A DNA stretch of 64,000 nt. It comes from Nonomuraea sediminis. GTDB taxonomy: Bacteria; Actinomycetota; Actinomycetes; Streptosporangiales; Streptosporangiaceae. Shown in pieces: positions 1 through 7,730 of the stretch. A program made the translations under genes and the position numbers. The stretch spans positions 62,001 to 126,000 of the forward strand of contig NZ_JAHDTI010000023.1 of the NCBI RefSeq assembly GCF_018531495.1, in the 5' to 3' direction. Below the pieces are notes generated by a model. That model was given only the letters and a program-made list of their open reading frames with translations. It was not told the DNA's origin and made no database searches. Position 1 is the first letter of the stretch, and every line of letters begins with the position of its first letter.

Positions 1-599
1 TAGCCGAGGATCGTCAGGAAGCCCAGCATCGTGGCGGGCGTGACCTCGAACCCGGACCAGGCGTAGACACCGGCGGTGATCACCAGGTCGTGGATGAGCG
101 CCACGATGGCCGCCAGGGCCATCTTGGGCTCGAACGCCATCGACAGGTACAGGATGATCGCCAGCATGAAGACGCCCAGGCCGATCCAGGCCTTGTTGGA
201 GACCTCACCGCCCCAGGTGGCGCCGATCGCCTGCACGCTGACCTGGCTGGCCGAGACGTTGAAGTCCTTGGCCACGGTGTTCTGCACCTTGGTCAGCTCG
301 CTCTCGGGCATCACCTCGGTGGTGACCCGCCAGCTGTTCTTGGTGGACTGCACGATCGGCTGGTGCACGCCCTCGTCGCGGAAGGTGTTGCGGACTTCCT
401 CGATGCTGTGGCTCTGGGTGGTGCTGGGGAAGGTGAAGACCGTCCCGCCCCTGAACTCCACGCCCAGGTTGAGCCCGTTGATCAGGAGACCCGCCAGGGA
501 CACGATCAGGAGGAACCCGGACAGGCTGTACCACAGCTTCCAGCGGCCGACGAAGTCGACGTTGATCTCGCCGCGGTAGAGGCGACGCGCGAGTCCCAT
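1..599 (-). CDS. secF: SecF, protein translocase accessory subunit (3' end outside window)
   Basis: SecF pairs with SecD in the membrane complex that uses the proton gradient to help SecYEG release exported proteins. The visible part is the N-terminal ~199 residues from ATG at 599: a cytoplasmic start (MGLARRLYRGEINV), a first membrane segment near residues 25-45, the conserved SecD/SecF-type motif LGVEFRGG just after it, an extracytoplasmic domain, and a second hydrophobic segment near residues 158-180. The start lies one base downstream of the secD stop, so the two genes are almost certainly cotranscribed and coupled. The C-terminal membrane segments lie beyond position 1. Confidence 0.95.
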   Translation of the reverse strand, partial: MGLARRLYRGEINVDFVGRWKLWYSLSGFLLIVSLAGLLINGLNLGVEFRGGTVFTFPSTTQSHSIEEVRNTFRDEGVHQPIVQSTKNSWRVTTEVMPESELTKVQNTVAKDFNVSASQVSVQAIGATWGGEVSNKAWIGLGVFMLAIILYLSMAFEPKMALAAIVALIHDLVITAGVYAWSGFEVTPATMLGFLTILG

Positions 600-600
600 C

Positions 601-2370
601 TCAGGCCTCCTGCGGGGTGGTCGTGCGGCCGGTGGAGCCCGGCTCGGCGCTCATGCGCTCCGCGTCGAGGCCGGACAGCGGGTGGCCCTTGGCGAAGAAC
701 TTCAGCTTCGCCAGCAGGGCGATGAACGGCTTCGTGAACAGGAACACCACGATGACGTCGATCAGCGTGGTCAGGCCCATCGCGTAGGCGAAGCCGGCCA
801 CGCCGCCGACGGCCAGCACGTACAGCACGACCGCGGCGATGAACATGACGGCGTCGGCGATCAGGATCGTGCGCCGGGCGCGGACCCAGGCCACCTCGAC
901 GGCGGCGCGCAACGTCCGTCTGCCTTCCTTCATCTCGTCACGTATGCGTTCGAAGTAGACGATGAAGGAGTCGGCTGTGATACCGATCGAGACCACCAAG
1001 CCGATGATGTGCGGCAGCGACAACCGGAACCCGGCGTTGTGGCCCAGCACCACCACCGCCGAATAGGTCAGGATCGAGGCCACCACGAGGCTCAGCACCG
1101 CGACGATACCCAGGCCGCGGTAGTACAGCAGCGAGTAGAGGACCACCAGGCCGAGGCCGATGGCGCCCGCGATGAGGCCGCCCTGGAGCTGGTCCTGGCC
1201 CAGCGTCGAGGACACGGTCTCGATCGAGCTGCGCTCGAACTTCAGCGGCAGCGCGCCGTACTTGAGCTGCTCGGCCAGGTCGTTGGCGGTCTTCTGGGTG
1301 AAGCCGCCGGTGATCTCGGCGCGGCCGCCGGGGATCGGGCCGAGGATGTTGGGCGCGGTGATGACGACGCCGTCCAGGACGACGGCCACCCGGTTACGCG
1401 GTTCCTGGCTCTTGTAGGCGTCCGCGGTGAGCTTGCTCCACTCGCCGGCGCCCTTGCTCTTGAAGTCGAGCTGGACCAGCCACTCGGTGGTGCCCTGGCG
1501 GATGCCGGCGCCTGCCGAGTTGATGTCGGTGCCGACGACCTTGGCCACGTCCAGGACGTACTTGGCCTGGCCGTCCTTGTCACAGGCCGCGAGCTGCTTG
1601 CTCGGGTCGTCCTGCACGCCCTGGCCGCGGCTCTTCGGGTCGGCGCAGTTGAGCGCCTGGAACTGCTTGAGCACCGCCGGGTCGACGCCCTGGGTGTTGA
1701 TGCCCGCGTTCTGGTCCTGGTTGGGCTGCGTGCTGGGCTGCGCGCTCGGTGTGGCCGACGGCGTGGGGGTCGCCTTGGCGTCCTTGCCCTTCTTGGTGTT
1801 CTGCGGCGTCGGCGTCGGGGTGGGCGCCGTCAGCGCCGACGACAGCGCCTTGCCGGTCGGCGTGGCCGACGGCTTCTGCTTGTGGTCGGAAGGCTTCGTG
1901 GACGCCTTGCCGGAAGGCTTCGTCGACGGGGTCCCACTCGGCGTCGTGCTCGGCTTGGGCGCCTCGGTGGGCAGGTTCTGCGGGGCCTGGGTGGCCTGCT
2001 CCACGAGCACCTGGCGGAAGCGGAGCTCCGCCGTGGTGCCGACCAGCTTGATGACCTCGTCCTGGCCCGCACCCGGGACGGAGATCACGATGTTGTCGCC
2101 GGACTTGGCGACCTCCGCGTCGGAGATTCCCGTGCCGTTGACTCGCTCACGGATGATGCTGACCGCGCGATCGAGGATCTCCTCCGGAGGCGAGCCGCCG
2201 TTCGGAGGCTTGGGGGTCAGGGTCACCGTGGTACCGCCGGCGAGGTCGAGCCCCAGCTTCGGCGTGAACGCCTTCTGCAGGAACATCGTCCCGCCCAGGG
2301 CGAGGATGAGCGCCAGAAGTACCAGGAGCGTCCGCCCCGGGTAGCTGTGGCGACTGGTCGGTCGGGCCAC
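601..2370 (-). CDS. secD: SecD, protein translocase accessory subunit with low-complexity insert
   Basis: 589-residue RND-type export factor. After a short cytoplasmic start a membrane anchor spans about residues 13-31, followed by the family motif LGLDLAGGTTVTLTP (residues 39-53). The P1 domain core (EILDRAVSIIRERVNGTG) precedes residues ~128-220, a Pro/Thr/Ser/Lys-rich stretch with no predicted fold that is longer than in typical SecD. The later part carries the second extracytoplasmic half (TEWLVQLDFKS, RVAVVLDGVV) and the C-terminal membrane bundle from about residue 395. The ATG at 2370 is followed at once by a plausible N-terminus. It sits between yajC and secF in the usual order. Confidence 0.96.
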   Translation of the reverse strand: MARPTSRHSYPGRTLLVLLALILALGGTMFLQKAFTPKLGLDLAGGTTVTLTPKPPNGGSPPEEILDRAVSIIRERVNGTGISDAEVAKSGDNIVISVPGAGQDEVIKLVGTTAELRFRQVLVEQATQAPQNLPTEAPKPSTTPSGTPSTKPSGKASTKPSDHKQKPSATPTGKALSSALTAPTPTPTPQNTKKGKDAKATPTPSATPSAQPSTQPNQDQNAGINTQGVDPAVLKQFQALNCADPKSRGQGVQDDPSKQLAACDKDGQAKYVLDVAKVVGTDINSAGAGIRQGTTEWLVQLDFKSKGAGEWSKLTADAYKSQEPRNRVAVVLDGVVITAPNILGPIPGGRAEITGGFTQKTANDLAEQLKYGALPLKFERSSIETVSSTLGQDQLQGGLIAGAIGLGLVVLYSLLYYRGLGIVAVLSLVVASILTYSAVVVLGHNAGFRLSLPHIIGLVVSIGITADSFIVYFERIRDEMKEGRRTLRAAVEVAWVRARRTILIADAVMFIAAVVLYVLAVGGVAGFAYAMGLTTLIDVIVVFLFTKPFIALLAKLKFFAKGHPLSGLDAERMSAEPGSTGRTTTPQEA

Positions 2371-2412
2371 TGGTCGTCAGTTCTTTCGGTTAGGGGTCTG
2401 TGCAGAGCTTAG

Positions 2413-2823
2413 TCAGGACTTGTTGGTGCTGGTGTCCTGCTCGCCGTTGCTGGGCTCCGTCTCCTGCTTGGCGTCCGTCTCCGCCTTGGCGTCGGTCTCC
2501 GTGGCCTCGTCCTTGGCGTCGTCTTCGTCGGCGGGCTCGTCGGCCACAGGCTCGTCACCCGGCGTGACGACGCGGCCGATGGCGGCCTTGACCCAGCGGG
2601 TCTCGATGCCGGGCGCCACCTCGAGGATCACGTCCTCATTGTCCACCGCCACGACCGTGCCGAACAGGCCGGTCGTGGTCATGACGCGCGCGCCCGGGGT
2701 AAGGGAGTTCTGCATCTGAGCCGCCTCCTGCTGACGCTTGCGCTGCGGGCGGATCAGCAGGAAGTAGAACACCACCACCAGAAGAATCAGCGGCAGGATG
2801 CTTCCCAGTTGTCCCAAGTTCAT
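2413..2823 (-). CDS. yajC: YajC, Sec translocon-associated membrane protein
   Basis: Small single-span membrane protein that associates with SecDF. I start it at ATG 2823 (MNLGQLGSILPLILL), giving 136 residues; an upstream in-frame start would add 13 residues unlike the family, and GAAGG lies about 10 bases before this ATG. The membrane segment is residues ~8-25, followed by the typical LIRPQRKRQQ basic stretch and a YajC fold (ARVMTTTGLFGTVVAVD). The C-terminal ~50 residues are highly acidic and Thr/Glu/Asp-rich. The gene is followed by secD 42 bases later, in the usual yajC-secD-secF arrangement. Confidence 0.94.
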   Translation of the reverse strand: MNLGQLGSILPLILLVVVFYFLLIRPQRKRQQEAAQMQNSLTPGARVMTTTGLFGTVVAVDNEDVILEVAPGIETRWVKAAIGRVVTPGDEPVADEPADEDDAKDEATETDAKAETDAKQETEPSNGEQDTSTNKS

Positions 2824-3013
2824 AGCGGGCGACCTTCCATTGTCCGTACAAGAAGTTGACACCGGCCTTGCGCCGGAAATTCCGTGCGTTGCGTGGGGCC
2901 GCGCCGCTCAGCCCATCAGCCTACACAGCCAGCCAAGCCACGGAGTGTAGGCGCTTGTTGCGAAACGCGGCAACGAGGCAGCGTTCCGGCGCGCGGGGAA
3001 GTTCCCAATTTGA

Positions 3014-3029
3014 AACGGTTGCAACCGTT
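3014..3029. promoter_or_regulatory. Perfect 16-bp palindrome upstream of yajC
   Basis: AACGGTTGCAACCGTT reads identically on both strands. It lies in the 212-bp gap between the ruvB stop (3036) and the yajC start (2823), about 190 bases before yajC. It has no loop and no T run, so it does not look like a terminator. The central TTGCAA within an inverted repeat resembles LacI/GalR-family operators, but no such regulator is in this window. The rest of the gap shows nothing else I can name. Confidence 0.5.
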
Positions 3030-3035
3030 CTGTGA

Positions 3036-4067
3036 TCAGTCGACCAGTGCGGCTCCGAACGCGTCGGGAGGCGGGGTCATGCCCAGATGGTGCCAGGCCG
3101 CCGCCGTGGCGACCCTACCGCGCGGAGTCCTGGCGAGCAGTCCTTGGCGTACCAGGAACGGCTCGGCCACCACTTCGACGGTCTCCGGCTCCTCCCCGAC
3201 GGCCACGGCGAGCGTCGACAGGCCGACGGGGCCGCCGCCGAACTTGCGCAGCAGCACGCCGAGCACGGCCCGGTCGAGACGGTCGAGGCCTTCCGCGTCC
3301 ACCTCGTACAGATTCAGCGCAGCCGACGCGATGTCACGATTTATCACGCCTTCTGCTCGCACGTCGGCGAAGTCGCGTACGCGGCGCAGCAGCCGGTTGG
3401 CGATGCGGGGCGTGCCGCGCGAGCGCCTGGCGATCTCGTGCGCGCCGTCGGTGGGCAGCGCGACGTCCAGCAGCCTGGCCGAGCGGTAGAGGACCTGCTC
3501 GAGCTCGTCGACGTCGTAGAAGTCCATGTGCGCGGTGAAGCCGAACCTGTCACGCAGCGGCGCCGGCAGCAGTCCCGCCCTGGTGGTCGCCCCGACCAGG
3601 GTGAACGGCGCGATGTCCAGCGGGATCGCGGTCGCGCCCGGGCCCTTGCCGACCACGATGTCGACCCTGAAGTCCTCCATCGCCAGGTACAGCATCTCCT
3701 CGGCGGGCCTGGCCATCCGGTGGATCTCGTCGATGAACAGCACCTCGCCCTCGGCCAGCGTCGACAGGATCGCCGCCAGGTCACCCGCGCGCTCCAGCGC
3801 CGGGCCCGAGGTGATCCTCAGCGGGGCGCTCAGCTCGGCCGCTATGATCATCGCCAGCGTCGTCTTGCCCAGGCCGGGCCCGCCGCTCATCAGCACGTGG
3901 TCCGGCGGCGTGGCCCTGCGCAGCGCACTTTCGAGCACCAGCGACAGCTGCTCGCGCACGCGCGCCTGCCCGATGAACTCGCCCAGCCGCTTCGGCCGCA
4001 GAGCCGCCTCGACCTGCAGCTCGTCTCCCCCGGCATCGGGCGACACGAGCTCCCGCTCAAAACTCAC
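3036..4067 (-). CDS. ruvB: RuvB, Holliday junction branch-migration ATPase
   Basis: 343-residue AAA+ hexameric motor that drives branch migration of Holliday junctions with RuvA. Visible motifs: RPKRLGEFIGQ at residues ~23-34, Walker A GGPGLGKTTLA near residue 62-72, Walker B VLFIDEIHRM, sensor 1 LVGATTRAGLL and the arginine-finger region PLRDRFGF, then the C-terminal winged-helix domain (RGTPRIANRLLRRVRDFA; GPVGLSTLA). Length matches the family. It is the last of the three ruv genes, separated from ruvA by a 587-bp spacer, which is unusual for this normally tight cluster. Confidence 0.97.
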   Translation of the reverse strand: MSFERELVSPDAGGDELQVEAALRPKRLGEFIGQARVREQLSLVLESALRRATPPDHVLMSGGPGLGKTTLAMIIAAELSAPLRITSGPALERAGDLAAILSTLAEGEVLFIDEIHRMARPAEEMLYLAMEDFRVDIVVGKGPGATAIPLDIAPFTLVGATTRAGLLPAPLRDRFGFTAHMDFYDVDELEQVLYRSARLLDVALPTDGAHEIARRSRGTPRIANRLLRRVRDFADVRAEGVINRDIASAALNLYEVDAEGLDRLDRAVLGVLLRKFGGGPVGLSTLAVAVGEEPETVEVVAEPFLVRQGLLARTPRGRVATAAAWHHLGMTPPPDAFGAALVD

Positions 4068-4654
4068 GCTCCCCCCTCACACACCCGACCCAACCCCACC
4101 AAGCCTCCCACTCCTCGCTTGCCACACTCACTCACACCCGCCCCACCCATGCCCGACACCAACACCCCGCCCACCCAGGCGCACCGCAACGACACCCCGC
4201 CCTTCCGGCGCCGCAACGACGCCCCGTCCACCCAGGCGCCGCGACGGCGAGACGCGGTACGGCGAAGCCCGGCGCCCAGCAACGGCGACCGGCCGATACT
4301 CCCCGGCCGCCGGTTGCAGCGAGACCCGGGCACGTCGTGGTGCCGCGGGACTCCCGGGTGCCGTGGCGTTGAGCTGTGGGGGCCGGAGTCCTGGTGTGGC
4401 GGTGTGGCTGGGCGCTGGGGTGCCACGGTCTCGGTGGATACCGGGACGGCGGGATGAGTGAGCAGGGACGCGGGCTTGGGGGCGCGCGTAACGGCGAGTG
4501 CCCCGTGGGCCCTCACGACCGGCCGTGACAGAGGGCGACCAGCGTCGGCGGGTGGCGGTCCCCACGGCGCCAGCCGTACGGCACGCACACCAACCCCCGA
4601 CGGACAGCGCCGTACGGCCTGCACAACAACCCGCGAACGGACAGCGCGTGGGGG
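4068..4654. repeat. 587-bp GC-rich spacer with degenerate repeats between ruvA and ruvB
   Basis: The open frames across this stretch are compositionally biased (Arg/Pro/Gly or His/Thr/Pro runs), match no family and have no convincing start. It contains two copies of CCGCAACGAC(A/G)CCCCG (4184-4199 and 4211-4226), the word TACGGCGAAGCCCGGCG (4258-4274) and GTCGGCGGGTGGCGGT (4544-4559). Near-identical words recur in the spacers at 33.8-34.0 kb and 37.2 kb. I call it non-coding repeat-rich spacer. Confidence 0.6.
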
Positions 4655-5257
4655 TCATCGGATGCTCAGGGTGCGGAGGGCGGCCTTGAGGAGGGTGGCC
4701 ACGTTGGGGGTGTCGCCGGCGTCGGGCTCGACGATGGCGATGGCCTCGTCAGCGTCCTTGCTGGAGTATCCGAGCCCGACGAGCCCCGAGTGGACCTGGT
4801 CGCGCCAGAGCGTCACGCGCCGGGAGCCGTTGAGCGCGGCGTCGACGGTCTCCTCGGGCGTGCCGAGGCGGTCCTTGAGCTCGAGGACGATGCGCTGGGC
4901 GCCCTTCTGCCCGATACCCGGCACCTGCGTGAGCGCCTTGAGGTCCGCGCTTGCCACGGCGACGCGCAGCGCGTTCGGCGTGTGGACCGCGAGCATCGCC
5001 AGAGCCAGCTTCGGCCCCACCCCGCTGGCCGTCTGGAGCAGTTCGAAGACCGCACGTTCGTCGTCGGTGGCGAAGCCGTAGAGGGTCAGGGACTCCTCGC
5101 GCACGACCAGCGACGTGGACAGGCGGGCCTCCTCGCCGACGCGGAGACCGGCCAGGGTGCCCGGGGTGCAGTGGGTGAGGATGCCCACGCCGCCCACCTC
5201 GATCACGGCCCCGTCTGGGGCGATGGCGGTCACCCGTCCCGTCACTGACGCGATCAC
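4655..5257 (-). CDS. ruvA: RuvA, Holliday junction DNA-binding subunit
   Basis: 200 residues from GTG 5257 (VIASVTGRVTAI). This start is supported by AAGGAG about 8 bases upstream and by a GTGA overlap with the ruvC stop; a longer in-frame version would add 22 low-complexity residues. Domain I (OB fold) covers residues ~1-65 (VGVGGIG-type VIEVGGVGILTHCTP; LYGFATDDERAVFELL), domain II has the helix-hairpin-helix pair (ASGVGPKLALAML and VPGIGQKGAQRIVLEL), and domain III (GYSSKDADEAIAIV) contacts RuvB. RuvA forms the tetramer that holds the four-way junction. Confidence 0.96.
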   Translation of the reverse strand: MIASVTGRVTAIAPDGAVIEVGGVGILTHCTPGTLAGLRVGEEARLSTSLVVREESLTLYGFATDDERAVFELLQTASGVGPKLALAMLAVHTPNALRVAVASADLKALTQVPGIGQKGAQRIVLELKDRLGTPEETVDAALNGSRRVTLWRDQVHSGLVGLGYSSKDADEAIAIVEPDAGDTPNVATLLKAALRTLSIR

Positions 5258-6363
5258 GGTGCTCTCCTTGTCGTCCGTGCCTGCTCCACGCCCTCCGGCG
5301 CCCCTGCTTCCGTACGCTCCCACGAACCGGCAGCCGGCTCCGCCGAGAACCCACCCGTCCCCGCTGACGACCGGGCGCCCACACCGGACGCCCCCTCATC
5401 ACGAGGCCCCGAAGCTTCGCCGCTCCCCGCTCCTACCGCCGTCCCACGCCCGGCCGACGCCGCGCCGGATGCCGCCTCGCCACCAGGCAGCGACCCCGCA
5501 CCGGTCAGCTCGCGATCCGGTGACTGCGCCCGCAGCGGGGGTCCCGAGTTCGGGTGCGAGGCAGCGGCGCCCGGCGACGATTGCATCGGGCGCGCGGCAG
5601 CAGCGCCCGGCGGCGATTGCAGGGGTGTGTCACGAGTGGGAGTGGTGCTTGTTGTTGCCGTGGCGCCCTGCGGTGCGCTCGGCCCGGCGAGCTCCGTGTC
5701 CTCAGGTGTGTCGCTCTGGGAGGCCGGCTTCGCGGAGCTCGCGCGTCGGCGGGAGATCGACGGGGCCTCGGAGTCGGCGCGCTGGCGTGTGGACCCCGGG
5801 CGCGTGCCGAGGCTCGAGGCCTTGGTGGGTGCAGGCGGCGTGCGGGCTGGGCGGCGGGCTTGGGCCAGGGCCTGGGAGAGGCGGTTCTGGGCGGCGCCGC
5901 GCCAGATGTGGCAGATGGCCAGGGCGAGGGCGTCGGCGGCGTCGGCGGGCTTGGGCATCTCCGAGAGCCGCAGCAGCCGGGTCACCATGGTGCCGATCTG
6001 CTTCTTGTCGGCCGTGCCGCTGCCGGTGATGGCGGCCTTGACCTCGGAAGGCGTGTGCAGCGCCACGGGGATGCCGCGCCGCGAAGCGCACAGGACGGCG
6101 ATGCCGGCGGCCTGTGCGGTGCCCATGACGGTGCGGACGTTGTGCTGGCTGAAGACCCGTTCGACGGCGACGGCGTCGGGCCGCACCTCGTCGAGCCACT
6201 CCTCGATGCCCGCCTCGATGCCGACGAGCCGCGCACCGAGCTCGTCGTCGGCCGACGTGCGCACCACCCCGACGGCGATCAGCGACAGCGGGGCCCCGGG
6301 CCGCCCTTCGACGGCGCCGAGCCCGCACCGGGTCAGCCCCGGGTCGACCCCCATCACGCGCAC
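5254..6363 (-). CDS. ruvC: RuvC, Holliday junction resolvase with long low-complexity C-terminal tail
   Basis: RuvC cuts Holliday junctions as a dimer. From GTG 6363 (GGGAGG ~8 bases upstream) the catalytic core fits the family: D7 in MGVDPG, E68 in AVERVFSQHN, and D141/D144 in KPADAADALALA. The core ends near residue 170. The frame then stays open for about another 190 residues rich in Pro, Ser, Ala, Thr and Gly, ending in TGA at 5254-5256, which overlaps the ruvA GTG (5255-5257). E. coli RuvC has 173 residues, so this protein (369 residues) is about twice the usual length. Function of the tail is unknown; it may be a disordered linker, and the core call does not depend on it. Confidence 0.93.
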   Translation of the reverse strand: MRVMGVDPGLTRCGLGAVEGRPGAPLSLIAVGVVRTSADDELGARLVGIEAGIEEWLDEVRPDAVAVERVFSQHNVRTVMGTAQAAGIAVLCASRRGIPVALHTPSEVKAAITGSGTADKKQIGTMVTRLLRLSEMPKPADAADALALAICHIWRGAAQNRLSQALAQARRPARTPPAPTKASSLGTRPGSTRQRADSEAPSISRRRASSAKPASQSDTPEDTELAGPSAPQGATATTSTTPTRDTPLQSPPGAAAARPMQSSPGAAASHPNSGPPLRAQSPDRELTGAGSLPGGEAASGAASAGRGTAVGAGSGEASGPRDEGASGVGARSSAGTGGFSAEPAAGSWERTEAGAPEGVEQARTTRRAP

Positions 6364-6527
6364 CGGAACGCCTCCCCGATCCACCGGACCGTCGCCGACG
6401 CCTGTGGTGGCTGGAGGTGCATGGCCCGCCTTTCGCGACTCTGGCTGCTCGGCGCCGCGATCGCCGAACATCTGTTCGGCACGAGACTTTACCCCGGCTG
6501 ACGTGCGCGTGCACCGGGAAACGCGCG

Positions 6528-7676
6528 TCAGAAGTAGTCGAGCATGTACGGCCGGGCCGCGAAGGCCGTGTCGAGGGCCTCGTCGTGCCGGGTATCTCCG
6601 GACATGAGGCCCGCCAGGCGCAGCGTGGCCGTGGGGATGCCCGCGTAGAGGGCGGAGAAGCCGTTGATCGTCAGCCTGGGCCCCTGGTCGAGGCTGCGGA
6701 TCGCGGCGCCGGTGCCGCCGGAGACCTCCAGGCGCCAGGTGGCCGCGTTGGACTCGCGCACCGGGTCGGCCACCTCGACGGCGGCGTCGAGCGTGACGCC
6801 GGCCGGGTAGCCGCGCCGCGCGACGGCCTCGGGCACGTCCAGGACGCGGAACATCCAGCGGGTCTGCCGCACCTGCTCCTTGGAGCGCTCGCGCAGCAGC
6901 CAGAGCACCGGGTCGTCGGGCGCGAGGTTGGCGGTGACACTGTCGGCGATCGACGACGACGAGCCGACCATCGACCACAGCGCCTTGGCGGTCTCCTCAG
7001 AGGCGGCGACCAGGTTGTCCACCTCGATGTCGTGGCCGCTCCAGCGGTAGATGACGTAGCCGTCGTCGGCCAGGTAGAGGAAGTCGTCGGGCTCGTCGAG
7101 CCACCAACGCCAGCCTGCCTCGTTGGCGGAGATCGGCCCGCTGGCGCGGGCGGCGCGATGGACCCGGTCGAGGATGGCCATCACCTCGGCGGCGTCGTCG
7201 GGCCCCATGCGGCGCAGCTTGACCTGGCCTGCCGGGCGGATCGTGCGCAGCGCCTCGGCGGGCACCGTCACCGTGTGCTGCGCGCCGGCGTGCTCGAACC
7301 CGAGCGACCGGTAGATCGGCGTGGTCGCGGGGAAGAGAGCGGAGACGGCGTCGCCCAGCTCCACGGCACGGTCGATGATCGCCCGCATGATGAGCGACCC
7401 GACGCCGCGCCCCCGGTCTTCCGGGTTGACGGTGACGCCCGCCACGCCCGCCATGGACTGGGGCCTGCCGTACCACCACTGGGAGAAGGGGCGCAGCCGG
7501 GCGGTCGCGGCCAGCCGCGCGCCGTCGAAGGCGCCCAGGTAGCGCCCCTCGGGCAGGATCGGGGTCACCAGGTCACGCCAGCGCTCCACGTCGGCGGCCG
7601 GCATCGGGCCGAAGGAACGGCGGCGGACGTCGAGCACGTCGTCCAGGTCGTCAGGCGTCAGGTAGCGAAGCTCCAC
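6528..7676 (-). CDS. Eis-like GNAT N-acetyltransferase
   Basis: 382 residues with the Eis family layout: an N-terminal GNAT domain with the acetyl-CoA loop GVTVNPEDRGRGVGSL (residues ~80-95) and IYRSLGFEHAG, a second GNAT-like domain, and a C-terminal sterol-carrier-like fold. The chain ends in ...RPYMLDYF; in Eis proteins the terminal carboxylate of a final Phe takes part in catalysis. Known Eis enzymes acetylate amines such as aminoglycosides or protein lysines; the substrate here cannot be read from sequence. It stands alone between ruvC and a transporter gene, interrupting the normal yebC-ruvC adjacency. Confidence 0.85.
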   Translation of the reverse strand: MELRYLTPDDLDDVLDVRRRSFGPMPAADVERWRDLVTPILPEGRYLGAFDGARLAATARLRPFSQWWYGRPQSMAGVAGVTVNPEDRGRGVGSLIMRAIIDRAVELGDAVSALFPATTPIYRSLGFEHAGAQHTVTVPAEALRTIRPAGQVKLRRMGPDDAAEVMAILDRVHRAARASGPISANEAGWRWWLDEPDDFLYLADDGYVIYRWSGHDIEVDNLVAASEETAKALWSMVGSSSSIADSVTANLAPDDPVLWLLRERSKEQVRQTRWMFRVLDVPEAVARRGYPAGVTLDAAVEVADPVRESNAATWRLEVSGGTGAAIRSLDQGPRLTINGFSALYAGIPTATLRLAGLMSGDTRHDEALDTAFAARPYMLDYF

Positions 7677-7730
7677 GCTTCGACAACCTACCTGCCGCCA
7701 CCGACACTCCGGCGCGCGAGCGCGGGCGCC

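Noticed and set aside
4064..4658. Possible 176- and 186-codon genes between ruvA and ruvB
   Set aside because: Biased composition, no ribosome site, overlap with each other in different frames and internal repeats shared with other spacers.
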